Positions 44,165 through 53,673 are shown, counted from the first letter of the stretch. The stretch is 64,000 nt of DNA from Pseudomonadota bacterium (GCA_023440825.1 JAEXRL010000011.1:1-64000), one strand, 5' to 3'. Notes: generated from the sequence alone by a model not told the origin. A program made the numbers and translations.

Positions 44165-44893
44165 ATGAGTCATCCGCGCTTTTTTTTTCCTACCCAAATT
44201 ACCCCTTCATCACGTCTGCAGTTACCCAAAGAGCTAGCTCACCACGCCACACGGGTACTACGTTTAAAAGACCTGAGTCCAATTATTTTATTTGATGGCA
44301 GCGGTGCAGAATACCCAGCCTGCTTAAATATAGACGGCAAGCACTGTTATGCCGACGTTGCTCAGGCGGAGCACCCCGATCGCGAGCTCAAGGGACACAT
44401 CACCCTAGTGCAAGGCTTGGCTGCCAGCGACAAAATGGACTGGATCATAGAAAAAGCGGTAGAGCTTGGCATCAAGCGAGTCGTACCGGTACGCGCCCAA
44501 CGCAGTGTGTTGCAACTTAGCGCTGAGCGTCAGGCAAAGCGCATGACACACTGGCAAGGCATTGTGCAGGCGGCGAGCACCCAGTGTGGCCGCAACTACC
44601 TGATGCAGCTTGATGCTCCCTGTACCCTAAGCGAGTATCTGGCCACTCAGGCCACGGGGCTGGTGCTACTGTGCCACCCCGGTTCAGCACATGCCCTGCA
44701 AGATATACTCACCCCCCAGCACAAGGAAGTTGTGTTGCTTGTAGGCCCTGAGGGGGGCTGGAATGATCAAGAATATGAATTGGCACTGCGTGCAGGCGCC
44801 CAAGCCATACGCTTTGGGCCCCGTGTATTACGCACAGAAACCGCAGGTCTGGCCCTCAGTGCAGCAATTACTGCACTACAGGCCTGGAACTAA
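44165..44893 (+). CDS. rsmE: 16S rRNA m3U1498 methyltransferase
   Basis: SPOUT-family methyltransferase that methylates U1498 of 16S rRNA. The 242-residue protein has the N-terminal PUA-like domain (SHPRFFFP, HHATRVLRLK, FDGSGAEY) and the C-terminal knotted SAM-binding domain (MDWIIEKAVELGIKRVVPV, LLVGPEGGWNDQEYELA, IRFGPRVLRTETAGLALSAAI). The start is ATG 44165. It is convergent with the barstar-like gene with only three bases between the two stops, so their transcripts must overlap. Confidence 0.94.
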   Translation: MSHPRFFFPTQITPSSRLQLPKELAHHATRVLRLKDLSPIILFDGSGAEYPACLNIDGKHCYADVAQAEHPDRELKGHITLVQGLAASDKMDWIIEKAVELGIKRVVPVRAQRSVLQLSAERQAKRMTHWQGIVQAASTQCGRNYLMQLDAPCTLSEYLATQATGLVLLCHPGSAHALQDILTPQHKEVVLLVGPEGGWNDQEYELALRAGAQAIRFGPRVLRTETAGLALSAAITALQAWN

Positions 44894-44896
44894 ATA

Positions 44897-45391
44897 TTAC
44901 TCGTCGTCTTCGGCGGCCGGTGCGTCAGCAGCCGAATCACCACCTGAGTACGGAGTAGGCTCTACGCCCGGCTCGGGGTCCGGGTGCTTGCCCGCATGCA
45001 CGATAGCGTACACAAAGCGACGCTCATTATTCGACGCCCACTGATAGACGTCATCACAAACACTCAATATGGCGGCCGAATCTGCTTCCAAAGCTGGGTC
45101 GCCCGAGTGTAGCTTTTCAAACCACAAGGCCATGCCCTCTTTCTGATCCAGCACGGTATCGCACAGGCAATCGAATAAGGCATCCAAATTTCCACCAAAA
45201 AACTCGGGAAAATCCACCGCCTTCACAACTGCTCGCAATACAGCGGAGCGGTTACGTGCACGATCGCACTCCACCACAAATGGCGTTAAGCCATGGTCGT
45301 TAGCCGCTTGCTTAAAGCTGGCTTGTTTAATGCCTTTGGTTTCTAGCTGACCACCTTCTGCCATGACTGCTTGTAAACGTTCTTGGCTCAT
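44897..45391 (-). CDS. barstar-like protein
   Basis: A 164-residue protein with a barstar-type fold in the middle. VVECDRARNRSAVLRAVVKAVDFPEFFGGNLDALFDCL matches the barstar core, in which the FGxNLDAL motif leads into the helix that plugs the barnase active site. MALWFEKLHS and FVYAIVHAG follow. The last 20 residues are acidic/Ala/Pro-rich. No barnase-like RNase is visible nearby, so this is an orphan relative whose target is unknown. Its ATG overlaps the patatin stop by one base (TAATG), so translation is coupled. It lies at the end of the maeB-patatin-barstar unit. Confidence 0.85.
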   Translation of the reverse strand: MSQERLQAVMAEGGQLETKGIKQASFKQAANDHGLTPFVVECDRARNRSAVLRAVVKAVDFPEFFGGNLDALFDCLCDTVLDQKEGMALWFEKLHSGDPALEADSAAILSVCDDVYQWASNNERRFVYAIVHAGKHPDPEPGVEPTPYSGGDSAADAPAAEDDE

Positions 45392-46590
45392 TACGGCGTC
45401 TCCATAAAAAACGCTCTGATTTCTTCACGACGATTCATAGTATCGGTTTTTCCTAGCTCAATCAGCTCTCGGGTATAGCCTGATTCAAATAATAAATACG
45501 ACATCAAGGCACCACCCGTAGTGGGACCAGACTTAGCTGATACGCCTAGCACTCGGAATAAAACCCGGGCTGCCGATGGCATCTGCTTGATGTGCTTTGT
45601 TGCTATTTCGTCCAACGAACGACTAGGCGATATCGCGAAGGTACTGACAGGACGCAGCGATTGGCTTTTTAATACATTTGCAGGCATATAGGCAAGCAAA
45701 GTATTAATGCTTTCAGTGCGTTCTATATCCATCGCCACACTATCTAGAAAAATATTGGATAAAGCATAGCCACCAATTTGAGCCAGACTAGGATAAGGCG
45801 GATCTGAATCAGGCTCGCTGTGGTAGGTATTATCGTTATACCCAGTACCGACAACCAGCACTTTTTGTGCACCTAAATGAATGGCAGGACTAATTGGTGC
45901 TAGTTGTCGCATCGTACCATCACCACACCAAATAGTGTTGTTGTTGACCAACATGGATTGGGCAGGAAAAACGAAGGGAATCGCACTGGAGGCCATCAAA
46001 TGATCCACTCCGATACGCCCAGGCACCGCTCGTCGAAGAGAACGTCGCCAGGGCTTAATGGCTCCAGTAGATTGATAAAAGGTCAGGTGCTCACCCGATG
46101 TATAGGCCGCCGCCGTAATCGCCAAAGCTCGTAAGGCACCGTGCTCCAGATTTGGTTGCAGGCGGTCAAATTCCAAATGCGTGCGCAAGAGCTTTCTGAG
46201 TGGCGTGTTATCGAGCATAGAGTGTGGCATATGCCGCCGTAACGCGGGCGCAACCCAACCCAGCATCAAGGCCCCCATCCAGTTAATACCTGTGCGGGTC
46301 AATAATATGGGGTCTGCGTAAAACACATCTTGAGTGCATAAATTGGCCCACAAGTGCTGAATCCGATCGACCGCCTCGTGCGGCCGATCTGCACGGCACG
46401 CATAAGCGGCCGCATTGATAGAGCCAGCCGAGGAGCCACAAATAATTCCGAAAGGATTTTTGAAGCCCTCTTTGCGATCGGGATCCAGGATATCGAGCAA
46501 GCCCGACAGCACACCGGCCTGATAGGCCCCCCTGGCTCCACCCCCGCTAAGCACCAATGCCATAGAGGCCTGCTCTACACCCGTATTCAT
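45391..46590 (-). CDS. patatin-like phospholipase family protein
   Basis: A 399-residue serine lipid-acyl hydrolase of the patatin/RssA type. The oxyanion motif GGGARG is at residues 16-21, the nucleophile Ser54 is in GSSAG, and the dyad Asp is in CGDGTMRQLAP. The protein has no signal peptide; WMGALMLGWVAPALRR is a moderately hydrophobic segment that may bind membranes. The N-terminus resembles bacterial RssA/YlbK relatives, but it is longer at the C-terminus. It starts 12 bases after maeB and is followed by the barstar-like gene in TAATG overlap, so a shared transcript is likely. The substrate is unknown. Confidence 0.9.
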   Translation of the reverse strand: MNTGVEQASMALVLSGGGARGAYQAGVLSGLLDILDPDRKEGFKNPFGIICGSSAGSINAAAYACRADRPHEAVDRIQHLWANLCTQDVFYADPILLTRTGINWMGALMLGWVAPALRRHMPHSMLDNTPLRKLLRTHLEFDRLQPNLEHGALRALAITAAAYTSGEHLTFYQSTGAIKPWRRSLRRAVPGRIGVDHLMASSAIPFVFPAQSMLVNNNTIWCGDGTMRQLAPISPAIHLGAQKVLVVGTGYNDNTYHSEPDSDPPYPSLAQIGGYALSNIFLDSVAMDIERTESINTLLAYMPANVLKSQSLRPVSTFAISPSRSLDEIATKHIKQMPSAARVLFRVLGVSAKSGPTTGGALMSYLLFESGYTRELIELGKTDTMNRREEIRAFFMETP

Positions 46591-46602
46591 ACGCTTACAA
46601 GC

Positions 46603-48897
46603 TTAGCTGTCCGCACATACGTTCGCATCCACAACGGTAATGGCCGTCATGTTAACGATGCGGCGCACTGAAGAGGTGGAAGTCATAATGTGCGCGGGCG
46701 CATTGGCTCCCAACAAGAACGGACCTATTGCCACATTTCCCCCTGCGGCGGTCTTGAGCAGATTATAGGAAATATTGGCGGCTTCTACATCGGGACAAAT
46801 CAATAAGTTAGCCTCACCCTCTAGTGGACTGCCTGGCAGCACACGAGCGCGCATCTGTTCGTCAAGGGCACAATCACCGTGCATTTCCCCATCCACTTGC
46901 AAGCTAGGATCACACTCTTTCACCAGAGCCAAGGTAGCACGCATTTTTTTTGCCGCTGTGGAGTTGCTGGTGCCGAAGTTGGAGCTGGACAATAAAGCAG
47001 CTTTGGGCTCCACATTAAACTGTCGCATTTTCTTGGCCGCCGCACACGTGATTTCAGCTAGCTGTTGCGCGTTAGGATCCTCGTTAACATGTGTATCAGC
47101 TAGCGCCACAGTACGTTCGGACAACAGCAAAATATTCATGGCTGCATAGGTGTCCACGCCTGGCGCCTTGCCAATGACCTGGTCAATCAGTTGCAAATGA
47201 TTCGCGTAATTCCCTACCGTTCCGCATATCATGCCGTCGGCATCGCCCAACCTGACCATCATGGCAGCAATCAGTGTCATGCGACGACGCATTTCCACTC
47301 GGGCCATTTCCTTGCTAATGCCCCGGCGGCTCATAATATCCCAATAGGCCGTCCAGTATTTATGAAAACGGTCATCCTGCTCGGGGTTGGTCACCTCTAC
47401 GTCTACACCAAGACGAATACGCAGGCCATAGCGCTCGATACGCTGCTGCAACACGGCCGGACGCCCCACGAGTATAGGTTTGGCTAAACCCTCATCCACC
47501 ACAATCTGCACAGCCCGCAAGATGCGCTCATCTTCACCTTCTGCAAAGACAATTTTGGCCTTGCCACCGTCCTGCACCAGTCCTTTGGCCAACGCGTACA
47601 CCGGCTTCATAAACGAACCTGACTTATACACAAACTGCTGCAACTGATAGATATAACTATCAAAATCCTCAATCGGACGAGTCGCCACCCCTTCAGCCAT
47701 GGCGGCACGTGCGACAGCCGGCGCAATGCGGGCGATTAATCGGGAGTCAAACGGTCGAGGAATAAAAAACTGCGGCCCAAAACGAGTTTCCTCCAAACCA
47801 TACGCCGCCGCCACCCCCTCATCCTGCTCTTCACGGGCTAACTGACAAATCGCTAATACAGCGGCTTTTTCCATGCCTCGCGTGATCGTCGTCGCGCCCA
47901 CATCCAATGCCCCGCGGAAAATATAGGGGAAGCACAGCACGTTATTTACTTGGTTTGGATAGTCTGAACGTCCGGTTGCCATGACCACATCATCACGTAC
48001 CGCATGTGCATCCTCAGGCAAAATTTCTGGGTTCGGATTGGCTAATGCCAGTATTAACGGACGCTCTGCCATGCGCTTGACCATAGTGGGCTTTAATACG
48101 CCCCCTGCAGACAAGCCTAAAAATACATCTGCTCCCTCAATAATATCGTCTAGGGTGCGCGCGTTGGTCTCTTGAGCAAAGCGCGCTTTGGTTTCATCCA
48201 TCAGCACAGTGCGGCCTTTGTACACCACGCCTTCGATGTCGCTAACCCATATATTGTGTAATGGCATGCCCATATCAACCAGCAGGTCCATACACGCCAA
48301 CGCCGCTGCGCCCGCTCCTGACACCACGAGCTTCACCTGACTAATGTCCTTCTCGACCACAGCCAGACCATTCAAAAAAGCCGCTACTACACAAATGGCC
48401 GTGCCGTGTTGGTCATCATGGAAAACGGGGATGCTCATACGCTCCCGTAGCTTGCGCTCCACCTCAAAGCACTCCGGTGCTTTAATATCTTCAAGATTAA
48501 TACCACCAAACGTGGGCTCAAGACCGGCAATAATGTCCACCAGCTTATCAGGGTCGGTTTCGTTGATTTCTATATCAAACACATCCAGTCCGGCAAAGCT
48601 CTTGAACAGTACCGCCTTACCTTCCATAACTGGCTTGGACGCTAACGGACCAATATTCCCCAGCCCCAGTACCGCTGTGCCATTGGTGATCACACCCACC
48701 AAATTGCCACGCCCGGTATAACGGAATACATTTTGGGGGTCGTTAACGATTTCCTCGCACGCTGCTGCCACGCCTGGTGAGTACGCTAATGCGAGATCCC
48801 GTTGATTCGTCAATTGCTTGGTAGGAGTAACCGATAGTTTGCCTGGTCTACCCTGCTCGTGGTATTCAAGCGCTGCTTTGCGAAAATTGGGATCCAT
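46603..48897 (-). CDS. maeB: NADP-dependent malic enzyme (MaeB type, with phosphotransacetylase domain)
   Basis: Oxidatively decarboxylates malate to pyruvate. The 764-residue protein has an N-terminal malic enzyme part (YSPGVAAACEEI, TNGTAVLGLGNIGPLASKPVMEGKAVLFK, FHDDQHGTAICV, then the NADP fold LVVSGAGAAALACMDLL). A C-terminal phosphotransacetylase-like domain follows (KIVFAEGEDERILRAVQIVVDEG, ... LLICPDVEAANISYNLLKTAAGG), which is thought to be regulatory (acetyl-CoA sensing) in MaeB. The start is ATG 48897 (MDPNFRKAALEYHEQ), 18 residues shorter at the start than some annotations would choose. It precedes the patatin-barstar pair. Confidence 0.95.
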   Translation of the reverse strand: MDPNFRKAALEYHEQGRPGKLSVTPTKQLTNQRDLALAYSPGVAAACEEIVNDPQNVFRYTGRGNLVGVITNGTAVLGLGNIGPLASKPVMEGKAVLFKSFAGLDVFDIEINETDPDKLVDIIAGLEPTFGGINLEDIKAPECFEVERKLRERMSIPVFHDDQHGTAICVVAAFLNGLAVVEKDISQVKLVVSGAGAAALACMDLLVDMGMPLHNIWVSDIEGVVYKGRTVLMDETKARFAQETNARTLDDIIEGADVFLGLSAGGVLKPTMVKRMAERPLILALANPNPEILPEDAHAVRDDVVMATGRSDYPNQVNNVLCFPYIFRGALDVGATTITRGMEKAAVLAICQLAREEQDEGVAAAYGLEETRFGPQFFIPRPFDSRLIARIAPAVARAAMAEGVATRPIEDFDSYIYQLQQFVYKSGSFMKPVYALAKGLVQDGGKAKIVFAEGEDERILRAVQIVVDEGLAKPILVGRPAVLQQRIERYGLRIRLGVDVEVTNPEQDDRFHKYWTAYWDIMSRRGISKEMARVEMRRRMTLIAAMMVRLGDADGMICGTVGNYANHLQLIDQVIGKAPGVDTYAAMNILLLSERTVALADTHVNEDPNAQQLAEITCAAAKKMRQFNVEPKAALLSSSNFGTSNSTAAKKMRATLALVKECDPSLQVDGEMHGDCALDEQMRARVLPGSPLEGEANLLICPDVEAANISYNLLKTAAGGNVAIGPFLLGANAPAHIMTSTSSVRRIVNMTAITVVDANVCADS

Positions 48898-48998
48898 GTT
48901 CTTACCTAAAGAAAATAATCGATCAAAAATAGTCTTCCCCATTCTAGCCGCTCAAAACGCGAGTGGGGTAAAGCACGGGCCATGACCCTTATCGCAAC

Positions 48999-49901
48999 TT
49001 ACAGATCCTGGCCCGGATACGAAAACAGCCCGGCAGGATCAAACCACTGCCTAACGGCCTCATCCTGATCTTGCGTACGTATAGCGTCCGTCTCCTGCGG
49101 CAGCGGCCACTGCCAATCTTCTGGAACAGGCAAAGCTTGCAGGCGCTGATCCAAAACAAGCCAGTCCACCCACGCCAGATCTCCCCCATGGCCCAATAGC
49201 AAGTGAGCCAAATTGATGTCATAGGCGGGATCTGGGCACAGGGCATCCAAACGATAGCGCGCTGTCCAGTAATGCTCTGGGTGGGGAACCGAAGTAGCCT
49301 GCAACTGGAATAAAGCAGGAATCATTTGCTGCATGCGCAAATTAGCCAGTGGCTTTTTATTGGAAGCGGCGAACGGCCCAAGCGTCGCTCGCGTCCCGTC
49401 GGCGAGTAAAATGGCGGCATGCTCCACGCCGGATAACTGAGTAAACCCGTGTGGCCAAACCTGCACTCTTCGATCTGCTAGCCAAGCAGCGACCGTCATG
49501 CCTGGATTTACTTCGCTTAGCCCCGAAAAGCCTAGTGCCTCCAGCTCGCCCATTAAGCAACCGGGTTGCACAAACCACAGATGTGATCCTTCCTGTAGAC
49601 GTTCACAGCGTGCCATGCGATGATCAGGGGCTAGAAACAATACTGCTCCGCTATGGTGAGCGCTTGCCATGGGCAGACCATCTAAAGCGAGCTGAATTGA
49701 ATACTCTATGGCCAATTGGCGTGCTAGCTCGACATCCGCACTAGAGCCAGGGTGCAAGCGCCCCTGCTCAGTACCCGGACTGCTATCTATATCGACCAGT
49801 ATTCCCTGAATATCCCGGCGCAAACGATAGCAAAAAGCGTCCCAGGGACTCTTGGGACTTGCTCGTCCGGATAAAAATGCACGACGTGATGAAGAAACCA
49901 T
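48999..49901 (-). CDS. FAD-linked oxidase-like protein, probably degenerate
   Basis: A 300-residue protein related to FAD-linked (PCMH/GlcE-type) oxidases. The N-terminal part RRDIQGILVDIDSSPGTEQGRLHP with SADVELARQLAIEYSIQLALDG resembles the substrate/FAD region, and the end VRQWFDPAGLFSYPG resembles the C-terminal 'FDP.G.f.PG' motif of the family. The middle is short and the usual FAD-binding GGG/GRG motif is not evident, so catalysis is doubtful. The start SSRRAFLSGR looks like a twin-arginine motif, but no hydrophobic segment follows; export is unlikely. It lies upstream of maeB, divergent from the aminotransferase. Function unknown. Confidence 0.7.
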   Translation of the reverse strand: MVSSSRRAFLSGRASPKSPWDAFCYRLRRDIQGILVDIDSSPGTEQGRLHPGSSADVELARQLAIEYSIQLALDGLPMASAHHSGAVLFLAPDHRMARCERLQEGSHLWFVQPGCLMGELEALGFSGLSEVNPGMTVAAWLADRRVQVWPHGFTQLSGVEHAAILLADGTRATLGPFAASNKKPLANLRMQQMIPALFQLQATSVPHPEHYWTARYRLDALCPDPAYDINLAHLLLGHGGDLAWVDWLVLDQRLQALPVPEDWQWPLPQETDAIRTQDQDEAVRQWFDPAGLFSYPGQDL

Positions 49902-49977
49902 GCCTAACCACTATTAAAAACCCGATGCAGAACACATGCTGCACCACGCTAAATTTATTAACACCGAGATTTGTCTT

Positions 49978-51141
49978 ATGTCCCGCTTAGCTGATCGCAC
50001 TACCCACACTGTTCCCTTCCATGCTGTCGAGCTGTTCAAGGCGGCCAGCGCCCTGCAAGCCCAGGGACGTGACATTATCAGCTTGGGCATAGGCGAGCCA
50101 GACTTCACCGCTCCTAGCATGGTGGTCAAGGCCCTGCAGCAAGCTGCGGCACAAGGGCTAGGCCAGTACACAGCGCCAGCCGGTATTCCTGAGCTACGCG
50201 AGAAAATTGCCCATTATTATGAACAGCAATTTGGTGCTCGTGTTAGCCCTCGACGCATTTTAGTCACATCCGGAGCCTCTGGTGCCCTATCGCTAAGCTG
50301 CATGGCCCTGATTAACCCAGGGGATGAAGTCTTAATGCCCGATCCATGTTACCCCGCTAATCGCAATTTTATTACGGCAGCCGGTGGACAGGCTCGTCTC
50401 ATCCCTTGCTCAGCCGAAAATCGTTTTCAGCTTACCGCCAGCGACATACAGGCGCATTGGGGACCGCACACGCGTGGTGTCCTGATTGCCTCGCCAAGCA
50501 ATCCAACAGGCACCAGCATCAGCCCAGCCGAACTTCAAGCCTTAATTCACGCAGTACGCGAACGTAATGGCTTTATCATCATGGATGAAATTTATCTGGG
50601 GCTGCATTACGAAGAAAAAGCTCAAAGTGCACTGACACTGGACGACAATATCGTCGTGATCAATAGTTTCTCGAAATATTTTCACATGACGGGCTGGCGC
50701 TTAGGCTGGGTAGTACTGCCCGAATTCATGCTGGAAGCAACTGAACGTATGGCAGCCAGTTTGGCCATCTGTGCACCAGCCCTCGCCCAGTACGCTGCCC
50801 TAGCCTGCTTTGACGAGGCAGCCATGGAGATCTACGAAGAGCGACGTCTGGCCTTCAAGGCACGGCGTGACTTTTTACTGCCCGCTCTGGAAAACCTGGG
50901 GCTAAAAGTACCCGCAAAACCAGACGGCGCTTTTTACATTTATGCCGACGTTTCTGGCTTTAGCCAAGACAGCAGTGATTTCTCACACCGTTTGCTTCAT
51001 GAAGCGGGTGTGGCGGTCGTACCGGGTCTGGATTTCGGGCCTGCTCACGCTGAAAAAATGGTACGTCTGGCCTATTCCACGGAAATGCGCAAGCTAGAAG
51101 AAGTCATACAACGTTTACAGCACTTTTTAAAAGCTCTATAA
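49978..51141 (+). CDS. class I/II pyridoxal-phosphate aminotransferase
   Basis: Fold type I aminotransferase of 387 residues. It shows ISLGIGEPDFTAPSMVV near the N-terminus, GLGQYTAPAGIPELREKIA, the phosphate-binding SGASGALSLSC, YPANRNF and SPSNPTGTSI. The PLP lysine is in NSFSKYFHMTGWRLGW (near residue 235), and the substrate arginine lies in the C-terminal MVRLAYST region. It resembles aspartate/aromatic transaminases of group I-gamma; the true amino donor is not readable. The start is ATG 49978 (MSRLADRTTH). It is convergent with the lytic transglycosylase gene, two bases apart at the stops. Confidence 0.91.
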   Translation: MSRLADRTTHTVPFHAVELFKAASALQAQGRDIISLGIGEPDFTAPSMVVKALQQAAAQGLGQYTAPAGIPELREKIAHYYEQQFGARVSPRRILVTSGASGALSLSCMALINPGDEVLMPDPCYPANRNFITAAGGQARLIPCSAENRFQLTASDIQAHWGPHTRGVLIASPSNPTGTSISPAELQALIHAVRERNGFIIMDEIYLGLHYEEKAQSALTLDDNIVVINSFSKYFHMTGWRLGWVVLPEFMLEATERMAASLAICAPALAQYAALACFDEAAMEIYEERRLAFKARRDFLLPALENLGLKVPAKPDGAFYIYADVSGFSQDSSDFSHRLLHEAGVAVVPGLDFGPAHAEKMVRLAYSTEMRKLEEVIQRLQHFLKAL

Positions 51142-51143
51142 GC

Positions 51144-52001
51144 TTACGAGCCCGAGCGGCGTGTCGGTATGCCTGATGCCAAAGCAATACGACGCCGCTC
51201 AGCCAGCACCTTGGCACCATAGCCACCATCACCCGGGCCGGTTGCCCCCACGTAACACGCTAAACCTCCCTCTAAAGAGCCGCGCCTACGTATACAGTCG
51301 GACAATATCTGCGCCCCTACACGAATATTCGCCTCGGGATTCAACACAGCCAGCGTACCTTCCAAGTAATTATCAAATTTCTCTTTGTGTACGCGTGTCA
51401 TCACCTGCATTAAACCCTGAGCTCCAACATGGCTCTCTGCATAGGGGTTATAGCGCGACTCGATCGCGATAACGGCAAGAATCAGTTGTGGATCCAGATT
51501 CTTTTCTTTACCAACTTGGAACGCAATATTAATTAACGCTCCGGTCACGTTATGCGCTACTTTATATTTGCGTGCGATGTAACTGCGCAAAGACTGTAGC
51601 TGCGCAGCACTTACACCCTCGATAGGATCACCTGCCACCGCCGCACGCAAGGCGCGCATATACCCCTGATAGGTGGACACCTTCTTGAGCTCTTGCTCCA
51701 CCACATCCGCCACCAAGTCAGCACGCTGAGCCTCCACCATGCCAGCCTCATCGGGCCAAATGATCTGTCCTTGCGCATCGATACGCATTACTTCTGGCCT
51801 TAAAGCCTGTACGATAGAGGTATAGAGCTGATTAAACTGCACGCGCATAGACGGCACCACAGCACACGCGACCATGGTCACCAAGGCCGCAATGCCTAAA
51901 TACATCGCGCACACATGCACAAACTCATTAACCCGGTACACTACGCTACGTGCCGAGTGGCTAAGCATGCGATCAAAATTCTGGACGCCCATTGTTGCCA
52001 T
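51144..52001 (-). CDS. membrane-anchored lytic transglycosylase (SLT domain)
   Basis: A 285-residue cell-envelope protein. One N-terminal transmembrane anchor (around residues 28-50, MYLGIAALVTMVACAVV) is followed by an Arg/Glu-rich linker. The C-terminal SLT domain carries the catalytic glutamate in LAVIAIESRYNPYAES, GLMQVMTRVH and NIRVGAQILSDCI. It would cleave peptidoglycan glycan chains to 1,6-anhydro products. There is no cleavable signal peptide. The start MATMGVQNF at 52001 may also be the second Met at 51992. It is divergent from ubiD and convergent with the aminotransferase. Confidence 0.9.
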   Translation of the reverse strand: MATMGVQNFDRMLSHSARSVVYRVNEFVHVCAMYLGIAALVTMVACAVVPSMRVQFNQLYTSIVQALRPEVMRIDAQGQIIWPDEAGMVEAQRADLVADVVEQELKKVSTYQGYMRALRAAVAGDPIEGVSAAQLQSLRSYIARKYKVAHNVTGALINIAFQVGKEKNLDPQLILAVIAIESRYNPYAESHVGAQGLMQVMTRVHKEKFDNYLEGTLAVLNPEANIRVGAQILSDCIRRRGSLEGGLACYVGATGPGDGGYGAKVLAERRRIALASGIPTRRSGS

Positions 52002-52074
52002 CCCTAAATTTTTTAACTGGCTGAAATGTTAACCTTAATGGCCCGTTTTTTTGTAACAGGAGCTGTATTTAACT

Positions 52075-53619
52075 GTGAAATACCGTGATTTACGAGACTT
52101 TCTTAACCAGTTGGAAGCTCACGGCGAACTAAAACGCATCTCTCACCCGGTTTCCACCCATTTGGAAATGACCGAAATCAGCGATCGGGTCTTACGTGCC
52201 GAAGGACCAGCGTTACTCTTTGAACACGCCATACACCATCAAAAACGTAGCTCCATGCCGGTGCTGGCCAACTTATTTGGTACGCCCAAACGTGTAGCCT
52301 GGGGCATGGGCGCTGAAGACGTCAGCGCATTGCGTGAAACAGGTGAACTCCTGGCCACACTAAAAGAACCTGAAGCGCCGCGTGGCCTTAAAGACGCCTT
52401 CAGTAAAGTCGCCATGCTCAAATCCGCACTGTGGGATATGAGCCCCAAAAATATACGTAGCCCTGCTTGCCAAGAAATTGTTCTGGAAGGCAAAGATGTA
52501 GACCTGAATCAGATTCCACTACAAATGTGCTGGCCGGGTGATGTAGCGCCCCTGCTCACCTGGGGTCTAGTTATTACTCGCGGACCAAATGCAAAGCGTC
52601 AAAACCTGGGTATCTACCGCCAGCAACAGATTGGCCACAACAAGCTTATCATGCGCTGGCTGTCCCACCGAGGTGGAGCCTTGGATTTCCGGGATCACGC
52701 CATTGCCCACCCCGGCAAACCCTTTCCCATAGCAGTCGCTTTGGGCACAGACCCAGCCACTATACTGGGTGCGGTCACTCCGGTGCCCGACAGCTTGTCT
52801 GAGTATCAATTTGCAGGACTACTACGCGGATCACGTACAGAAGTAGCTAAAGCACTGGGTAGCGATTTGTCTGTACCAGCTTGGGCAGAAATCGTACTTG
52901 AAGGCCACATACTGCCTGCTAATCACCCCGATGCCATCACGCCCCAAGCAGTGGAAGGCGCACATCCTGTACCGCATAGCGACTACGAAATTGCTTTAGA
53001 AGGTCCTTATGGCGATCACACAGGCTATTACAACGAGCAAGACTGGTTTCCTGTCTTTACCGTAGAGCGCATTACGATGCGGCGTAACCCTATATATCAC
53101 AGCACTTACACAGGTAAACCGCCTGATGAACCTGCTGTACTGGGGGTAGCGTTGAACGAAGTGTTTGTGCCCTTGCTCAAGAAGCAACTGCCCGAAATAG
53201 TCGACTTTTATCTACCCCCTGAAGGATGTAGCTACCGTTTAGCCGTCGTCTCGATACGCAAGCAGTACGCAGGCCATGCTAAACGGGTAATGTTCGGTGT
53301 CTGGAGTATTTTGCGACAGTTCATGTACACCAAGTTCATCGTCGTGGTCGATGACGATGTGGATACCCGCGACTGGAAAGAGGTGGTTTGGGCCATGACC
53401 ACACGCATGGACCCGGTACGCGATACCTTGCTGGTCGAGAACACGCCTATCGACTATCTGGACTTCGCCTCGCCGGTATCGGGACTCGGTGGAAAAATGG
53501 GCATGGACGCCACCAATAAGTGGCCGGGTGAAACCCAGCGTGAATGGGGTCGCCCGATTGTCATGGATGATGGCATCAAGCACAAGGTCGATGCCATGTG
53601 GCAAGACTTAGGGCTTTAA
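52075..53619 (+). CDS. ubiD: 4-hydroxy-3-polyprenylbenzoate decarboxylase
   Basis: Prenylated-FMN-dependent decarboxylase of ubiquinone synthesis (UbiD). The 514-residue protein has the N-terminal YRDLRDFLNQLEAHGELKRI, LFGTPKRVAWGMG, the prFMN-site LGIYRQQQIGHNKLIMRWLSHRGGA, SEYQFAGLLRGSRTEV, the EGPYGDHTGYYNEQDWFPV region with active-site residues, and ITMRRNPIYHSTYTGKPPDEP. The start is a GTG at 52075 (MKYRDLRD); no ATG fits. Its usual prenyltransferase partner UbiX is not in the window. A weak hairpin follows. Confidence 0.96.
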   Translation: MKYRDLRDFLNQLEAHGELKRISHPVSTHLEMTEISDRVLRAEGPALLFEHAIHHQKRSSMPVLANLFGTPKRVAWGMGAEDVSALRETGELLATLKEPEAPRGLKDAFSKVAMLKSALWDMSPKNIRSPACQEIVLEGKDVDLNQIPLQMCWPGDVAPLLTWGLVITRGPNAKRQNLGIYRQQQIGHNKLIMRWLSHRGGALDFRDHAIAHPGKPFPIAVALGTDPATILGAVTPVPDSLSEYQFAGLLRGSRTEVAKALGSDLSVPAWAEIVLEGHILPANHPDAITPQAVEGAHPVPHSDYEIALEGPYGDHTGYYNEQDWFPVFTVERITMRRNPIYHSTYTGKPPDEPAVLGVALNEVFVPLLKKQLPEIVDFYLPPEGCSYRLAVVSIRKQYAGHAKRVMFGVWSILRQFMYTKFIVVVDDDVDTRDWKEVVWAMTTRMDPVRDTLLVENTPIDYLDFASPVSGLGGKMGMDATNKWPGETQREWGRPIVMDDGIKHKVDAMWQDLGL

Positions 53620-53635
53620 ATTCAAGCCTGAATAA

Positions 53636-53662
53636 CTGGCCTGCCTGTTAAAGGCCGGCCAG
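53636..53662. terminator. weak terminator-like hairpin after ubiD
   Basis: ctggcctgcc (53636-53645) and ggccggccag (53653-53662) pair with one mismatch over a seven-base loop. There are only a few T after the plus-strand stem, so it is a moderate candidate; it sits between ubiD and the convergent yqjK-like gene. Confidence 0.45.
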
Positions 53663-53673
53663 CTTTACTTGAT

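Noticed and set aside
44897..46590. A toxin-antitoxin or CBASS-type defence system with patatin as effector
   Set aside because: No cGAS-like cyclase, no RNase toxin and no other defence gene lies nearby; the neighbours are central metabolism genes. The pair is kept as a finding without this claim.
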